The position numbers and the translations under genes are program-made. Positions 59,677-64,000 of a stretch of 64,000 nucleotides of DNA are shown one piece after another. The notes below the pieces were generated by a model. The model was not told the DNA's origin, did no database searches, and saw only the letters and a program-made list of their open reading frames with translations. Source of the DNA: Gadus chalcogrammus. Its lineage: Eukaryota > Chordata > Actinopteri > Gadiformes > Gadidae. Numbering within the stretch: the stretch's first letter is position 1; each line of letters opens with the position of its first letter. The DNA lies in contig NC_079418.1 in the NCBI RefSeq assembly GCF_026213295.1, forward strand, positions 11,622,380-11,686,379. Direction: 5' to 3'.

Positions 59677-59697
59677 TCCCCCCCCCCCCCCCCCCCC
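59677..59697. repeat. poly-C run
   Basis: About 20 consecutive C residues. Confidence 0.95.
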
Positions 59698-59780
59698 AAG
59701 TCTGTTTATCTCGCCGTGGCAACGGCTTGGGCCAGTATCTTCTATTGTGCAGGTGGGCAGACCTGATTGGATGCCTCTAT

Positions 59781-59782
<2 letters not shown>

Positions 59783-59872
<90 letters not shown>

Positions 59873-59873
59873 G
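59783..59873. repeat. (GA)n microsatellite
   Basis: GA tract of about 90 bp with one GGG interruption. Confidence 0.97.

Positions 59874-64000
<4,127 letters not shown>

Overview
This looks like intergenic or intronic DNA from a ray-finned (teleost) fish. The reasons are the very dense dinucleotide and GACA microsatellites, the mix of mobile elements (PIF/Harbinger, hAT-type and TTAA-type MITEs, DIRS, Ty3/Gypsy, CR1/L2-group LINEs, tRNA-derived SINEs), and the absence of any prokaryotic gene organisation. I found no convincing host protein-coding gene. Nearly every long open reading frame is either a microsatellite translation or a decayed piece of a mobile element.

Layout. 1-3.3 kb is unique DNA broken by (TG)n and (TC)n tracts. 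3.3-8.5 kb is a nest: a decayed minus-strand Ty3/Gypsy element (LTR-like repeats, gag and protease relics) split by a plus-strand Harbinger element with a HARBI1-like transposase pseudogene, next to a 903-bp PIF/Harbinger-type element with TTA target duplications, followed by an 18-copy 36-bp minisatellite. 8.5-13.1 kb is largely unassigned. 13,416-17,638 is a near-complete Ty3/Gypsy element of CsRn1/Barthez type (4-bp target duplication, 159/160-bp LTRs, tRNA-Trp-like primer site, CHCC gag finger, full integrase). It is disabled by a deletion in reverse transcriptase and by frameshifts. 17.6-28.4 kb is unique sequence with a SINE, a hAT-type MITE and a TTAA MITE. 28.4-30.6 kb holds a 5'-truncated LINE and a TTA-flanked MITE. 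31.5-32.7 kb holds a Gypsy chromodomain relic, a 154-bp tandem repeat and a promoter-like block. 34.5-42.0 kb has a SINE, local duplications, a MITE and a dense microsatellite cluster.

The most striking object is a 6,346-bp palindromic element (43,413-49,758). Two roughly 3-kb inverted arms surround a 217-bp spacer, and perfect 8-bp direct repeats flank the whole. Each arm carries mirrored 80-bp and 170-bp tandem arrays and a 66-codon ORF. Just upstream, a hAT-type MITE (42,836-43,263, perfect 8-bp target duplication) contains a 113-bp piece of a DIRS terminal repeat that is 112/113 identical to the DIRS end at 52.9 kb. 50.8-57.3 kb contains two decayed minus-strand DIRS elements. The larger one is split by a hAT-like insertion that itself holds a LINE endonuclease fragment. 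The last 7 kb is mostly unassigned with (GA)n and (GT)n tracts.

All family calls come from reading translations and termini by eye. No database search was run, so clade-level names are recognition plus inference.
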